Below, piece by piece: positions 49,592 through 58,344 of a DNA stretch of 64,000 nt. Position numbers and translations under genes: made by a program. A model generated the notes under the pieces. It worked only from the letters and a program-made list of their open reading frames with translations, had not been told where the DNA came from and searched no databases. How positions within the stretch are numbered: position 1 is the first letter of the stretch; each line of letters begins with the position of its first letter. Source of the DNA: JBBSHE01 sp038253325 (GTDB lineage Bacteria > Actinomycetota > Actinomycetes > Propionibacteriales > Nocardioidaceae); NCBI GenBank assembly GCA_038253325.1, contig JBBSHE010000011.1:1-64000 (forward strand). Direction: 5' to 3'.

Positions 49592-50290
49592 TCAGCCGCC
49601 GAGGCCGCGGACCCGCAGCAACCACGGCCCCACCGCCAGCAGAAGTGCGATCACGAGCAGCACCGTGTCGGGGGGACACCACGGTGCGGGTTCGGCCCAG
49701 GTCCGCCGATGAGCGCCGGCGAAGCCGCGGACATCCATGGCGACCGCGAGCACGCCCGATTGGCGCAGGGCGACCACGAGCAACGTGAACGCACTGTGGG
49801 CCAGCGCCCGTGATCGACGGACGGGTCCACCGTCGAGACCCAGCCCGCGCGACCGTCGAGCGGCCTGGATCTGGTGCCACTGGTCGGCCAACGCGTCGAG
49901 CCGCTGGAGGGCCGCCGTGCTTGCCACCACGAGCCGCGCCGGGAGGTGAACGCGTTGGGCGAGGTGGTCGCCGAGCGGACTCGGCTCGATGAGTGCGGTC
50001 AGCAGGGCGCTTGGGGTCACGATGCACAGCACGCGGAGCACTGCCGCGAACGTCGGGTCGAGGTGGTGTCCGCCGTACAGGTACGTCGACAGGCCGATCG
50101 AGATCGCGGCGACCACTCCGAAGATCGACCGCAGGGCGGCGGCGCGTGCGCTCGGAGCGAATGCGCCCAGTCCCACCAGCTCTGCTGCCCACAACGCCAG
50201 TCCGCGTGGGGTGGTGTCGACGGCAACCGCCCCGGCCAGCGGCAGCAGGGAGCCGAGCAGCGCGGCCAACGGCCCTGCTCGCCTGGTCAC
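49592..50290 (-). CDS. ykoC: ECF transporter T component (YkoC/EcfT)
   Basis: 232 aa, membrane. Helices LAALLGSLLPLAGAVAV, IFGVVAAISIGLSTYLYGG, VLRVLCIVTPSALLTALI, LLVVALRQSGVLAVAMDVRGF, LLVIALLLAVGPWLL. The coupling motifs are the Ala-Arg-Gly-type segments: QAARRSRGLGL and AMDVRGFAGAHRRT. GTG start overlaps the ATPase stop. Couples ATP hydrolysis to substrate import with the S component below. Confidence 0.88.
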   Translation of the reverse strand: MTRRAGPLAALLGSLLPLAGAVAVDTTPRGLALWAAELVGLGAFAPSARAAALRSIFGVVAAISIGLSTYLYGGHHLDPTFAAVLRVLCIVTPSALLTALIEPSPLGDHLAQRVHLPARLVVASTAALQRLDALADQWHQIQAARRSRGLGLDGGPVRRSRALAHSAFTLLVVALRQSGVLAVAMDVRGFAGAHRRTWAEPAPWCPPDTVLLVIALLLAVGPWLLRVRGLGG

Positions 50291-51786
50291 GGCCCTCCCA
50301 ACCCGATCCGGCGGTCGGCTGCTGCGCGCACGGCGAGCTCGTCGTGCGTCGCGACGACCAGCGCCAGCCCGGCCGTCCGGGCGGCGAGGCACACGCCGGT
50401 GACCACGGCCCAGGTCAGCCGGTCCTGACCCACCGTCGGCTCGTCCAGCAGCAAGGCATCCGGGCCGTGGGCGAGCGCGGCGGCCAGCGCCAGCCGCCGT
50501 TGCTCGCCTCCGGAGAGGTGGTACGGACTCGCGGTTGCGAGGTGGTCAAGGCCCAATAGCTGCAACAATCCGACGGCACGCTCCGCAGCCGTCGCCGTGT
50601 TGTCCCCGATCGCGTGCGACGTGGCGAGCACCTCGTCGTCGACCCGACCGGTGACGATTCCGTGTTCCGGTAGTTGTGCGACCCACGACATGCGCCGGGC
50701 AAGGTCGCGCGAAGCCCATCGCCACGGTCCTTGTTCGCCGCGTCGCTTCGGACCCCATCCGGGCATCACCCGTACGTGTGCCGCGGCAGGTGTGAGGAGC
50801 CCGGCGAGCACGCCGAGCATCGTCGACTTGCCGGCACCGCTGGGGCCCGTCAGCGCGAGTCCGTTGCCAGTCCGCAACGTCGCGTCGACCGCGGGGAAAG
50901 CCAGGTCGACCTTCGGTGCGCCGACGTGACGACCGGCCCGGCGCCGTACGACGACGTCGTCCACCGAGAGCAGCTCGCCGGCCGTCACCCGGGCCGCGAC
51001 GACGAGCCGCGGGTCGACGGCGAGCGGCTGGGGCGGCGGCAAGCCTGGCACCCAGACACCTTCGGCGGCCAGGTCGGCACCGCGCTCTGCGAACACGTCC
51101 TTCGGTGTACCGTCGGCGATGACGCGCCCACCTCGACCCAGCACGACCAGCCGGGTGGCGAAGCCCAACCAGCCGTCGAGATGGTGGGCGACGACGACCG
51201 CCGTCGCGTTTCGCGCCATGACGAGGCGCTGGAGCTCGGTACGCACCGCGGCGGCGGCGATGGGGTCCAGCATCGACGTCGGCTCGTCCAGCAGGAGCAG
51301 GCGTGGTTGCATGGCGAGTGCCCCCGCGATGGACAACCGCTGTGACTCGCCGCCGGACAGTGTGCCGGTGCTGCGGCCGGGACCGTACGGGAACCGCGCC
51401 TCCGCCAACGCGGCCGAGACCCGGGAGGGCATCTCGGCGCGGGGGAGGCGGAGGTTCTCGAGTCCGAACGCAACGTCCCGCCCGACGGTTTCCGCGACGA
51501 CGCTTCCGGTCGGGTCCTGCTGGACGAGGCCGACGAGTCCCGGGGTGTCCAGCGCGGCGTGGCCGTCGACCAGCACGTCACCGTCGAGTCGCCCGGAAGC
51601 GGCGGTCAGCAAGACACCGGCGATCGCCCTCAGCAGGGTCGACTTTCCCGATCCGCTCGGGCCGACCAGCAGGACCCGGTCGCCGCCGCCGACCGTCAGG
51701 TGGATGTCGTCGAGAACCGGCTCTCGGCGGCTCAGCGGCTGCCAGGTGAGGTGGCGTACCTCGACCTCGGCGCCGGATCTCGACAA
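50287..51786 (-). CDS. ykoD: Fused double ECF ATPase (YkoD type)
   Basis: 499 aa with two ABC domains in one chain. First: GPSGSGKST, LSGGESQRL, LLLLDEPTSMLD, HHL switch. Second: GPSGAGKST, LSGGEQRRL, LLLDEPTVGQD, THDE switch. Both look catalytically complete. TTG 51786, 5 nt after the S-component stop, is the likely start; CTG 51795 overlapping that stop is an alternative, so translation is coupled either way. Powers ykoE/ykoC uptake. Confidence 0.9.
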   Translation of the reverse strand: MSRSGAEVEVRHLTWQPLSRREPVLDDIHLTVGGGDRVLLVGPSGSGKSTLLRAIAGVLLTAASGRLDGDVLVDGHAALDTPGLVGLVQQDPTGSVVAETVGRDVAFGLENLRLPRAEMPSRVSAALAEARFPYGPGRSTGTLSGGESQRLSIAGALAMQPRLLLLDEPTSMLDPIAAAAVRTELQRLVMARNATAVVVAHHLDGWLGFATRLVVLGRGGRVIADGTPKDVFAERGADLAAEGVWVPGLPPPQPLAVDPRLVVAARVTAGELLSVDDVVVRRRAGRHVGAPKVDLAFPAVDATLRTGNGLALTGPSGAGKSTMLGVLAGLLTPAAAHVRVMPGWGPKRRGEQGPWRWASRDLARRMSWVAQLPEHGIVTGRVDDEVLATSHAIGDNTATAAERAVGLLQLLGLDHLATASPYHLSGGEQRRLALAAALAHGPDALLLDEPTVGQDRLTWAVVTGVCLAARTAGLALVVATHDELAVRAAADRRIGLGGP

Positions 51787-51791
51787 CGCCG

Positions 51792-52415
51792 TCAGACGGC
51801 TCTCGCGCGGGCGGCGTCGCGGCCACCCGGCAGCGCGTCGATCGCGCCGGTAGCGGCGAGCGCTCGGGTGAGCGCCCAGCCACCGACGCCGGCGACCACC
51901 GCTCCGGACAGCATGAAGAGCAGGCAATAGCCGACCTTGAAGCCCGTCGTCGTACCTTGCCAGTACGCATGCCACTCGTACCCGAACTCGAGGAGCGCGG
52001 CGAGTGCTCCGCCGAGCATCGCCACGACGACGCCGAACCGGCGGAAGGCGAACAGCAGCAGGGCGAGCTCGACCCCGATCCCCTGGAGCGTTCCAGAAAC
52101 CAAGGTCGCCCACCCCCATTGATTTCCGAGCAACGCCTCGACGGTGGACGCGAGCAGCTCGGCGACGACAGCAGCGCCCGGGCGACGAACCACGAGCCCA
52201 CCGACGACCCCGGCGATCAGCCAAGGTCCACCGAGGAAACCTTGCAGGGCGCCGAACACGCTGGCAACCGGGCTCGAGATCGAGGCGTACGTCGCGCTCC
52301 ATCCCCAATAGGCGACGCCGAACACGACCCCGATGAAGGTCGCCGTGACGAGCTCGATGGTGCGCCACCCGAGGCCGGGGGACGTTCGGTGGACAGACGT
52401 CGTTGTGTTCGTCAT
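51792..52415 (-). CDS. ykoE: ECF transporter S component, YkoE type (thiamine precursor)
   Basis: 207 aa, about six helices. WRTIELVTATFIGVVFGVAYWGWSATY, LQGFLGGPWLIAGVVGGLVVRRPGAAVVAELLASTVEALLGNQWG, ISGTLQ-like VSGTLQGIGVELAL and LLEFGYEWHAYWQG match YkoE, the substrate-binding subunit for hydroxymethylpyrimidine/thiamine in YkoEDC. The TPP riboswitch directly upstream confirms the vitamin B1 link. ATG 52415 has GGGAGG 7 nt upstream; the in-frame upstream codons belong to the riboswitch leader. Confidence 0.93.
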   Translation of the reverse strand: MTNTTTSVHRTSPGLGWRTIELVTATFIGVVFGVAYWGWSATYASISSPVASVFGALQGFLGGPWLIAGVVGGLVVRRPGAAVVAELLASTVEALLGNQWGWATLVSGTLQGIGVELALLLFAFRRFGVVVAMLGGALAALLEFGYEWHAYWQGTTTGFKVGYCLLFMLSGAVVAGVGGWALTRALAATGAIDALPGGRDAARARAV

Positions 52416-52421
52416 GGCGGT

Positions 52422-52442
52422 CCTCCCAGGGACGATGGGAGG
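52422..52442 (-). promoter_or_regulatory. SD-sequestering hairpin of the riboswitch leader
   Basis: On the minus strand CCTCCCA (52442-52436) pairs with TGGGAGG (52428-52422), 7-nt loop. The right arm contains the ykoE ribosome site, so folding hides it. This is the expected OFF structure of a translational riboswitch. Confidence 0.7.
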
Positions 52443-52481
52443 GGTGAACCGTTGCAGCATCTCCGCAGCGGTCCCGAGACT

Positions 52482-52570
52482 CGACTTCCTTCGCCGGTAC
52501 TAGCCGGTGCAGGTTCGAGGGTCTGCGATCCTTCTCGCACTCTCAGCGTCGGTGACGCTCCCCTGTCGTT
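52482..52570 (-). promoter_or_regulatory. TPP riboswitch aptamer
   Basis: THI-box landmarks in order on the minus strand: ACAGGGGAGC near the 5' end, GCTGAGAG (52547-52540), ACCCTCGAACCTG (52522-52510), then CCGGCTAGTACCGGCGAAGG. Spacing and sequence fit the consensus closely. It binds thiamine pyrophosphate and shuts off ykoE. Confidence 0.93.
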
Positions 52571-52576
52571 GCCACC

Positions 52577-52582
52577 ATGATA
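52577..52582 (-). promoter_or_regulatory. -10 box of the TPP riboswitch transcript
   Basis: TATCAT on the minus strand, placing the transcription start near 52570, right at the aptamer's first base-paired element. Confidence 0.55.
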
Positions 52583-52631
52583 CCCCGTCGACTGCTCCGT
52601 GCTGCATCGTGCTCGTGACGCACCCGGGTCC

Positions 52632-52637
52632 TAGGCT
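52632..52637 (+). promoter_or_regulatory. -10 box of leaderless crotonase mRNA
   Basis: TAGGCT, 7 nt before GTG 52645; supports that start over the upstream in-frame ATG at 52507-type positions. Confidence 0.55.
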
Positions 52638-52644
52638 GGTCACC

Positions 52645-53490
52645 GTGGACGACGCAAACCAGAACGCCGAGGCCGCCGACGCAGATTCCGCCGTTTCGGG
52701 CACCGAGGATCCCGTCGAGCTGGTCCATCTCGTGGTCGGTGCGCCGCGGGCCACCATCACGCTCGATTCACCGGCGAACCGCAACGCGTTGTCCCGCCGC
52801 CTCGTCCGCGAGCTGTCCGACCGGCTGCGTACCGCCGACTCCGCTGCCGAGGTCCGGGTCATCGTGCTGACCCACACCGGGTCGACGTTCTGCGCGGGCG
52901 CAGACATGGCCGAGGCGCTCGAACACGGCATGGACGACGGGACCCGGCTGGTCCTCGACCTGTTCCACCTGGTCGCCACCCTCGGCAAACCCGTCGTCGT
53001 CGTGGTCCGTGGCCACGTACGCGCCGGTGGAATCGGGCTGGTGGGTGTGGCCGACGTCGTGGTGTCCAGCGCGGACGCGACGTACGCGTTCACGGAGTCG
53101 AGGCTCGGGCTTGCCCCGGCCGTCATCTCACTCACTACGCTGACCCGGATGCCCGAGCGCCAGGCCCAGATGAGGTACCTGTCGGGCCAGATCTTCGACG
53201 GCGCGGAGGCCGCTGGCTGCGGGCTGGTGACGATGGCGGTCGAGGCGGAGGCCGTCGACGGTGCCGTCGACCTGCTCGTGAACGAGCTGGCCGCTGCCTC
53301 GCCGCAGGGGCTCGCCGAGACGAAGCGGCTGCTCAACCGCGACCTGGTGGCCCGGATAGCCGACGATGGGCCGGGTCTGGCGGCGCTCTCGGCTCGGTTG
53401 TTCGGGTCGGACGAGGCGCGCCAGGCGATGGCGGCCTTCCGGGCGAGACGGTCGGGTCACCCCGCCGGGACCGGATCGTCGCAGCGCTAA
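52645..53490 (+). CDS. Enoyl-CoA hydratase/isomerase family protein
   Basis: 281 aa. Crotonase fold: RATITLDSPANRNALSRRLVRELSDRL, oxyanion motif TFCAGADMAEA, GHVRAGGIGLVGVADVVVSS (second oxyanion glycine), FTESRLGLAPAVIS with the candidate catalytic Glu, and SPQGLAETKRLLNRDL. Resembles methylglutaconyl-CoA hydratase-like actinobacterial members. An acidic about 30-residue N-terminal extension precedes the domain. No beta-oxidation neighbours. Confidence 0.87.
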   Translation: MDDANQNAEAADADSAVSGTEDPVELVHLVVGAPRATITLDSPANRNALSRRLVRELSDRLRTADSAAEVRVIVLTHTGSTFCAGADMAEALEHGMDDGTRLVLDLFHLVATLGKPVVVVVRGHVRAGGIGLVGVADVVVSSADATYAFTESRLGLAPAVISLTTLTRMPERQAQMRYLSGQIFDGAEAAGCGLVTMAVEAEAVDGAVDLLVNELAAASPQGLAETKRLLNRDLVARIADDGPGLAALSARLFGSDEARQAMAAFRARRSGHPAGTGSSQR

Positions 53491-53610
53491 CCGGGCCCCC
53501 GGTCACCGGCCGCCGGCGACCCACTTGTCGAGGTGGGCCTGTCGACGTCCCATGGCCGCCGTCGAGGCTGAACGTCCCCGACGTCACGATCCGCTCGACC
53601 CGGACGGCCA

Positions 53611-54696
53611 TCAGAACACGACGACGGATCGGAGCACGTCCCCGCGCTCCATCTTGGCGAACGCGGCCTCCACGTCGTCGATGCCGATCGTCTCGGACAC
53701 GAACGCATCGAGGTCCAAGCGGCCCTGCCGGTAGAGGTCGACGAGCATCGGGAAATCACGGCTCGGGAGACAGTCGCCGTACCAGCTGGACTTCAGCGAG
53801 CCGCCACGCGAGAACAGCTCGAGCAGCGGCATCTCCAGTCGCATCTCAGGCGTCGGCACACCGACCAGGACGACGGTGCCGGCGAGATCGCGACCGAAGA
53901 AGGCCTGTCTCCACGTCTCGGGGCGGCCGACCGCGTCGATCACCACGTCGGCACCGAACCCGCCGGTGACGGCACGGATCGCGTCGACGACGTCCACCTC
54001 GCGGCCGTTCACGGTGTGGGTTGCTCCGATCCTGGTCGCGGACTCGAGCTTTCGCGGGTCCAGGTCGACCGCGATGATCTTCGCCGCACCGGCGAGCAGG
54101 GCGCCGGCAACCGCGGCCGTGCCGACGCCTCCGCAACCGATCACGGCGACCGTGTCGCCGCGACCGACGTTGCCCGTGTTGATCGCGGCGCCGAGCCCTG
54201 CCATCACGCCGCAGCCGAGCAGACCGACCGCGACCGGGTTCGCCGCGGGGTCCACCTTTGTGCACTGTCCTGCATGGACCAGGGTCTTGTCGGCGAAGGC
54301 CCCGATGCCGAGCGCCGGGGAGAGCTCGGTTCCGTCCTCGAGGGTTGGGCGCTGGCTGGCGTTGAGGGTGCTGAAGCAGTACCAGGGGCGTCCGCGGCGA
54401 CAGGCACGACACCGCCCGCACACCGCTCGCCAGTTCAAGATCACGAAGTCGCCGGGAGCAACGTCGCCGACCCCTTCGCCGACCGACTCGACCAGCCCTG
54501 CCGCCTCGTGACCGAGCAGGAACGGGAAGTCCTGGCTGATCCCCCCTTCCCGGTAGTGCAGATCGGTGTGGCAGACGCCACAGGCCTGGATCTGGACGAC
54601 CGCCTCGCCCGGCTCGGGGTCCGGGATCACGATGGTCTCGACCGCCACGGGTGCACCTTGGCTCTTCGCGACGACTCCGCGTACGTGCTGTGGCAC
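53611..54696 (-). CDS. mscR: S-(hydroxymethyl)mycothiol dehydrogenase
   Basis: 361 aa. Zinc alcohol dehydrogenase of the mycothiol-dependent formaldehyde dehydrogenase class: ACGVCHTDLHYREGG (catalytic zinc Cys42), GHEAAGLVESVG (His63, Glu64), structural zinc site CGRCRACRRGRPWYC (93-107), NAD site VIGCGGVGTAAVAGALLAGA, KLESATRIGATHTVN. It oxidises the formaldehyde-mycothiol adduct. GTG start with GAGGAG upstream and a TAAGGT -10 box at 54736-54741. Fits functionally with sarcosine oxidase at the other end of the window, which can release formaldehyde. Confidence 0.93.
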   Translation of the reverse strand: MPQHVRGVVAKSQGAPVAVETIVIPDPEPGEAVVQIQACGVCHTDLHYREGGISQDFPFLLGHEAAGLVESVGEGVGDVAPGDFVILNWRAVCGRCRACRRGRPWYCFSTLNASQRPTLEDGTELSPALGIGAFADKTLVHAGQCTKVDPAANPVAVGLLGCGVMAGLGAAINTGNVGRGDTVAVIGCGGVGTAAVAGALLAGAAKIIAVDLDPRKLESATRIGATHTVNGREVDVVDAIRAVTGGFGADVVIDAVGRPETWRQAFFGRDLAGTVVLVGVPTPEMRLEMPLLELFSRGGSLKSSWYGDCLPSRDFPMLVDLYRQGRLDLDAFVSETIGIDDVEAAFAKMERGDVLRSVVVF

Positions 54697-54761
54697 GGAC
54701 TGTCTCCTCGCTGCCGGGAGTTGTGCGTGGGGGTCACCTTAGTGGCGTCCGCGCTACGCCG

Positions 54762-54808
54762 TACGGCTGGGAGTTCGCGAACTACTACCTCCCGAACACC
54801 CAGCCGTA
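54762..54808 (+). repeat. Dispersed inverted repeat, family 2, copy B
   Basis: 47 bp. Arms TACGGCTGGG and CCCAGCCGTA; interior GTTCGCGAACTACTACCTC then CCGAACA. Compared with copy A (15856-15906) the shared core is GGCTGGG..CCCAGCC plus the interior, while the outer stem bases differ but still pair. It lies in a divergent intergenic region upstream of mscR and the NlpC/P60 gene. Confidence 0.85.
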
Positions 54809-54989
54809 ATGGAGGCGCATCTGAATTACACCGTTGTGGTTTGTCAAGCCGACACGCCGTGTGACAGAAGGTTTTTATGTGAAAGGTGTTCCCAATGTGA
54901 CGAAAGGCGACTACGGTCCATCGAGGTAGCCGTCGTACGAGATGCAACGCAAACACCTCGACACCCTGCCTGGATCGGAAGGGAAGTTT

Positions 54990-56393
54990 GTGCGCATTCC
55001 CCGACGCCGAGTGGCATCCGCCGCGGTCGCCGCCGTGCTGGTGTCCGTCGTCAGCAGCGTCTCGTCCACACCAGTGCACGCAGACGGCCATCATCCCGTG
55101 ATTCCCAGCCGCGAGCAGGTGGCGAACGCGCAGCGCCAAGTGGAACAGAAAAGCCGGTCGGTCACCCAGATCCGACAGGACCTTGCCGCGGCCGAGAACC
55201 ACCTGAACCAACTCGACATCGTCGCCGGCCTTGCTGCCCAGCGCTTCAACAAGGCGATCGACGACTATCACGCTTCGCTGGTGACGGCGAAGCTGGCCCA
55301 GCAGCGGGCCGACCGGTTGACACGAGAGACCGAGCAGACGCGCCGTCGGCTCGCCGAGATCGCGATCCAGCAGACGCTCGACGGGTCGAGCCAGAGCATG
55401 CTCGGGACTGCATTGCGGGCTGGTGGCGAACGGCAGCTGATCGAGTCGATCTCGAACTTCAACGACTCCGCGCAGTTCATGCAGTCCTCGTACGACGGGC
55501 TCGATGCCAAGTCGAAGCTCGCCAAGGTCTACCAGCAGCAGGCCGATGACGCGCTGGTGCAGGCAGGCCGGGCCAAGCGCCGCGCAGCCGACGCCAAGCG
55601 CCAGGCGCAGCGAGCGGCGCAGAGCCAGCAGGCCGTCGTCGACCAGATCGCCGTTCAGCACAAGCAGCTGATCCGCCAGCTCGCAATCGCTCAGCACGTA
55701 TCGGTCCAGCTGGCGACGCAACGTGAGAACGGGCTGGAGCAGCTGCGCCAACAACGTGCCGAAGAGCGCCGGCGTCAGCAACTGCTGGAGCAACAGCGCC
55801 GCCAGCAACGTGTGCAACAGCAACTCCGGCACGAGCAGCAGCAGCGTGCGCAACAGCAGCGCGCGCACCAGCAACAGCGCGCGCACCAGCAACAGCAGCG
55901 CAACCAGCAGCAGCAACGAGAGCGACAGCAACGCACGGAGCCGCGGCGACACCGGCACCACAAGCCGCCGTCGACGGGCGGCAACAACGGGGGAACCACC
56001 GGCGGATCAACTCCGCCCGCGGGTACGAGCCAGGGACAGATCGCCGTCAACTTTGCGTACGCACAGCTCGGTGAGCCGTACGTGTGGGGCGGGGCCGGCC
56101 CGGACGTGTGGGACTGCTCCGGCTTGACGATGATGGCCTGGCGGGCGGCGGGGGTGTACCTCGACCACTACGCGCCAACTCAGTACCTCGAGACGACTCC
56201 GATCAGCTACAGCCAGATCCGCCCTGGCGACCTCATCTACTGGGCGACGAACCCAGCGGATCCGAACACGATCTTCCATATGGCGATGTACATCGGGAAC
56301 GGGCAGATGATTCAGGCACCGCGCACCGGTCGAAACGTCGAGATCCAGAATGTCTTCTACTGGGAGACGCCCGCGTTCTTCAGCCGTCCCTGA
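54990..56393 (+). CDS. NlpC/P60 cell-wall endopeptidase with coiled coil
   Basis: 467 aa from GTG 54990 (GGAAGGGAAG upstream; the earlier ATG 54942 adds 16 residues before the signal peptide). Signal peptide to about residue 35, then a long coiled coil (residues 45-260), then an extreme Gln/Arg/His-rich stretch (about 262-320), a Gly/Thr linker, and an NlpC/P60 domain with YVWGGAGPDVWDCSGLTMMAW (Cys376) and IFHMAMYIGNG (His430). Layout matches RipA-like peptidoglycan hydrolases that cleave stem peptides at septation. The upstream 180 bp is AT-richer than average and likely holds its promoter. Confidence 0.9.
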   Translation: MRIPRRRVASAAVAAVLVSVVSSVSSTPVHADGHHPVIPSREQVANAQRQVEQKSRSVTQIRQDLAAAENHLNQLDIVAGLAAQRFNKAIDDYHASLVTAKLAQQRADRLTRETEQTRRRLAEIAIQQTLDGSSQSMLGTALRAGGERQLIESISNFNDSAQFMQSSYDGLDAKSKLAKVYQQQADDALVQAGRAKRRAADAKRQAQRAAQSQQAVVDQIAVQHKQLIRQLAIAQHVSVQLATQRENGLEQLRQQRAEERRRQQLLEQQRRQQRVQQQLRHEQQQRAQQQRAHQQQRAHQQQQRNQQQQRERQQRTEPRRHRHHKPPSTGGNNGGTTGGSTPPAGTSQGQIAVNFAYAQLGEPYVWGGAGPDVWDCSGLTMMAWRAAGVYLDHYAPTQYLETTPISYSQIRPGDLIYWATNPADPNTIFHMAMYIGNGQMIQAPRTGRNVEIQNVFYWETPAFFSRP

Positions 56394-56587
56394 CGCCGCC
56401 GATGCGCCCCGACGCGCGCCGGGTATGTTCGTTCTCGGCATCAGCGTTTGAAGCGGTGCGTCTGACCGTGGGATGTGCCCGCCCGTATGTTGGGACGCGA
56501 AGGTTGTGATCGGCTTGGCCGTGGGACTCACCGCGGCCTCGCAATTGGACCATCGGTGTGGTCATTGACAGGTCCGGGGAGGACGGG

Positions 56588-56601
56588 CGCGTGACGTCAC
56601 G
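56588..56601. promoter_or_regulatory. 14-bp perfect palindrome upstream of dynamin-like gene
   Basis: GCGTGACGTCACGC, perfect dyad 42 bp before the ATG at 56644. Possible operator; no matching regulator is encoded next to it. Confidence 0.35.
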
Positions 56602-56643
56602 CAATGCTCGGTCTCCGTCGGACTGCCGACCTGGCGGAGATGA

Positions 56644-58344
56644 ATGCCCGAGCTGATCGGAGGTGCCGCGACACTCGACGCGGCGTTGGCCGATCTTGCG
56701 GCTGAGTGCCCCGCTGACATGTCGTCGCTGGAGTCGATGCGTGAGCAGTTGCGCTCGTTGCGGGTGCGGGTTCTTGTTATCGGTGAGGCAAAACGGGGCA
56801 AAAGCTCGCTGATCAACGCGCTTGTCGGGTGTCCGTTGCTTCCGGTCGGCGTCACGCCGGTGACGGCCGTGCTGACCGAGGTGCGATCGGGGGACGTGGC
56901 TTCGGCCGAGGTGCACTTCGCCGACGGGCGGCGCTCACCTGTCGGCACCGAAATGGTTTACCAGTACGTGGCCGAGGCGGCTAATCCGGGCAATCGTCGT
57001 GGCGTCGCATCTGTGGTGGTCACCATCGAGGAGACCCGGTGGCCGCGTTCGCTTGTGCTGATCGACACTCCTGGCACCGGTTCGGTGCACTCGACTCATG
57101 AGTCCACGACGGTTGCCGCGATGACGTCGATGGACGTCGCTGTTCTGGTGCTGACGGCGGACCCTCCGATCTCTGGCCGGGAGCGAGCCCAGCTGGTCGA
57201 GGCGTCATCGCGGTCGGTGCGTCTGGTGGCCGTCCTGGCCAAGACCGATCTGATCAGTGAAGAGGAGCTGCCGTCGGTGATCGACTATACCGAACAGGTG
57301 ATCGCCGACGCTGTCGGCACTCGGCTCGCGGTCGTCCCGGTATCGACCAGACGGACATCGGAGTCAACGGCTGCGGTGGAGTCGGTCGACCGACTTCGCC
57401 AGATCCTGTTCCGCCTCGCGACCCAAGACTCCGAGCAAACCGTCGTGTCGTCGCTGCGCAACCGTGCGTTTCGGCTGGCCACACGTGTGCGGGCCGAGAT
57501 CGACATCTCGCGTTCGCTCGCCGAAATGCAGATCGACGCGGCCGAGGAGCGGGCCGCGGCGTTCAACGCGGCGCTTGACGCCGCTCTCGAGCACCGGCGA
57601 TTCTGCGCCGAGACGGTTGCTGCCGGGGTGCAACAGCTGCTTTCGGAGCTGGGAAGGGCAGCTGCCGATGCTCGCCAACAGACCAATAGGCGGCTGCGCG
57701 ACATCGTTGCTGCAACTCCTCAATCCCGACCAGTGGACCGGCGAACGGAAGACGCGCTGGTCAACGAGCTCGGCCAAGCCGCAGTGGTGACCGCGCAGGA
57801 ATGGCGGCATGTTTGGGCGCAACGACTCCAAGACGGGCTACAGGCAATAGCCGACCGGACCTCCGCTCAGCTGGAAGCCGCGCTGTCCGCTGTCGAAGGG
57901 GCTGCGGCCGAGTTGTTCGGAGTCGCGCTCAAGATCGTGCCTGAGCCGGTCCGGCTGCCCGAGGACCTGCGGTTCTTCTATAGCACCACATCGCAGCCCG
58001 ACACGGCGACCGTGATCTCCACGACCATCCGTCGGCACCTTCCGGCCGGCATGAGACGTCGCGCGTCGGCCGCTTACCTGAATCGCACCGTCGATGAGCT
58101 TGCAGACCGCCACATCGGCCGGGCCCGCGGCGACCTTCAACAGCGACTCACCGAGGCGCGGCGCACGCTGGTCGCGCAGGTCGAGCGACACAGTGAAGAC
58201 TTGCTTCGTCGGCTCCGCGTGGCGGCGAACGTCGCAACCGTCGAGGCACACGACCAGCATTCTCAGGTCGAGCGGGCCGCGGCCATCACCGAACGGCTGT
58301 CCCGACTCGACCGGATCATCGATCGGGTAGGAACGAGTGGGTGA
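56644..58344 (+). CDS. Dynamin-like GTPase
   Basis: 566 aa. G1 VIGEAKRGKSSLINALVG (about 46-62), switch-I Thr in GVTPVTAVLTEV, G3 LIDTPGTGS (141), G4 VLAKTDL (199). These are the bacterial dynamin-like signatures; the rest is helical (EERAAAFNAALDAALEHRRF, LEAALSAVEGAAAELF) with no clear membrane helix, though a paddle-type segment cannot be excluded. Bacterial dynamins remodel membranes, for example in division, vesicle formation or anti-phage defence. Usually two dynamins are paired; here only one is seen. Its 3' end overlaps the convergent MutS-like gene by 29 nt. Confidence 0.85.
   Translation: MPELIGGAATLDAALADLAAECPADMSSLESMREQLRSLRVRVLVIGEAKRGKSSLINALVGCPLLPVGVTPVTAVLTEVRSGDVASAEVHFADGRRSPVGTEMVYQYVAEAANPGNRRGVASVVVTIEETRWPRSLVLIDTPGTGSVHSTHESTTVAAMTSMDVAVLVLTADPPISGRERAQLVEASSRSVRLVAVLAKTDLISEEELPSVIDYTEQVIADAVGTRLAVVPVSTRRTSESTAAVESVDRLRQILFRLATQDSEQTVVSSLRNRAFRLATRVRAEIDISRSLAEMQIDAAEERAAAFNAALDAALEHRRFCAETVAAGVQQLLSELGRAAADARQQTNRRLRDIVAATPQSRPVDRRTEDALVNELGQAAVVTAQEWRHVWAQRLQDGLQAIADRTSAQLEAALSAVEGAAAELFGVALKIVPEPVRLPEDLRFFYSTTSQPDTATVISTTIRRHLPAGMRRRASAAYLNRTVDELADRHIGRARGDLQQRLTEARRTLVAQVERHSEDLLRRLRVAANVATVEAHDQHSQVERAAAITERLSRLDRIIDRVGTSG

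Noticed and set aside
54809..54989. Cyclic-di-AMP (ydaO) riboswitch before the NlpC/P60 gene, known from other actinobacteria
   Set aside because: The region is AT-richer, but I could not find the conserved ydaO sequence blocks or pseudoknot pairing.
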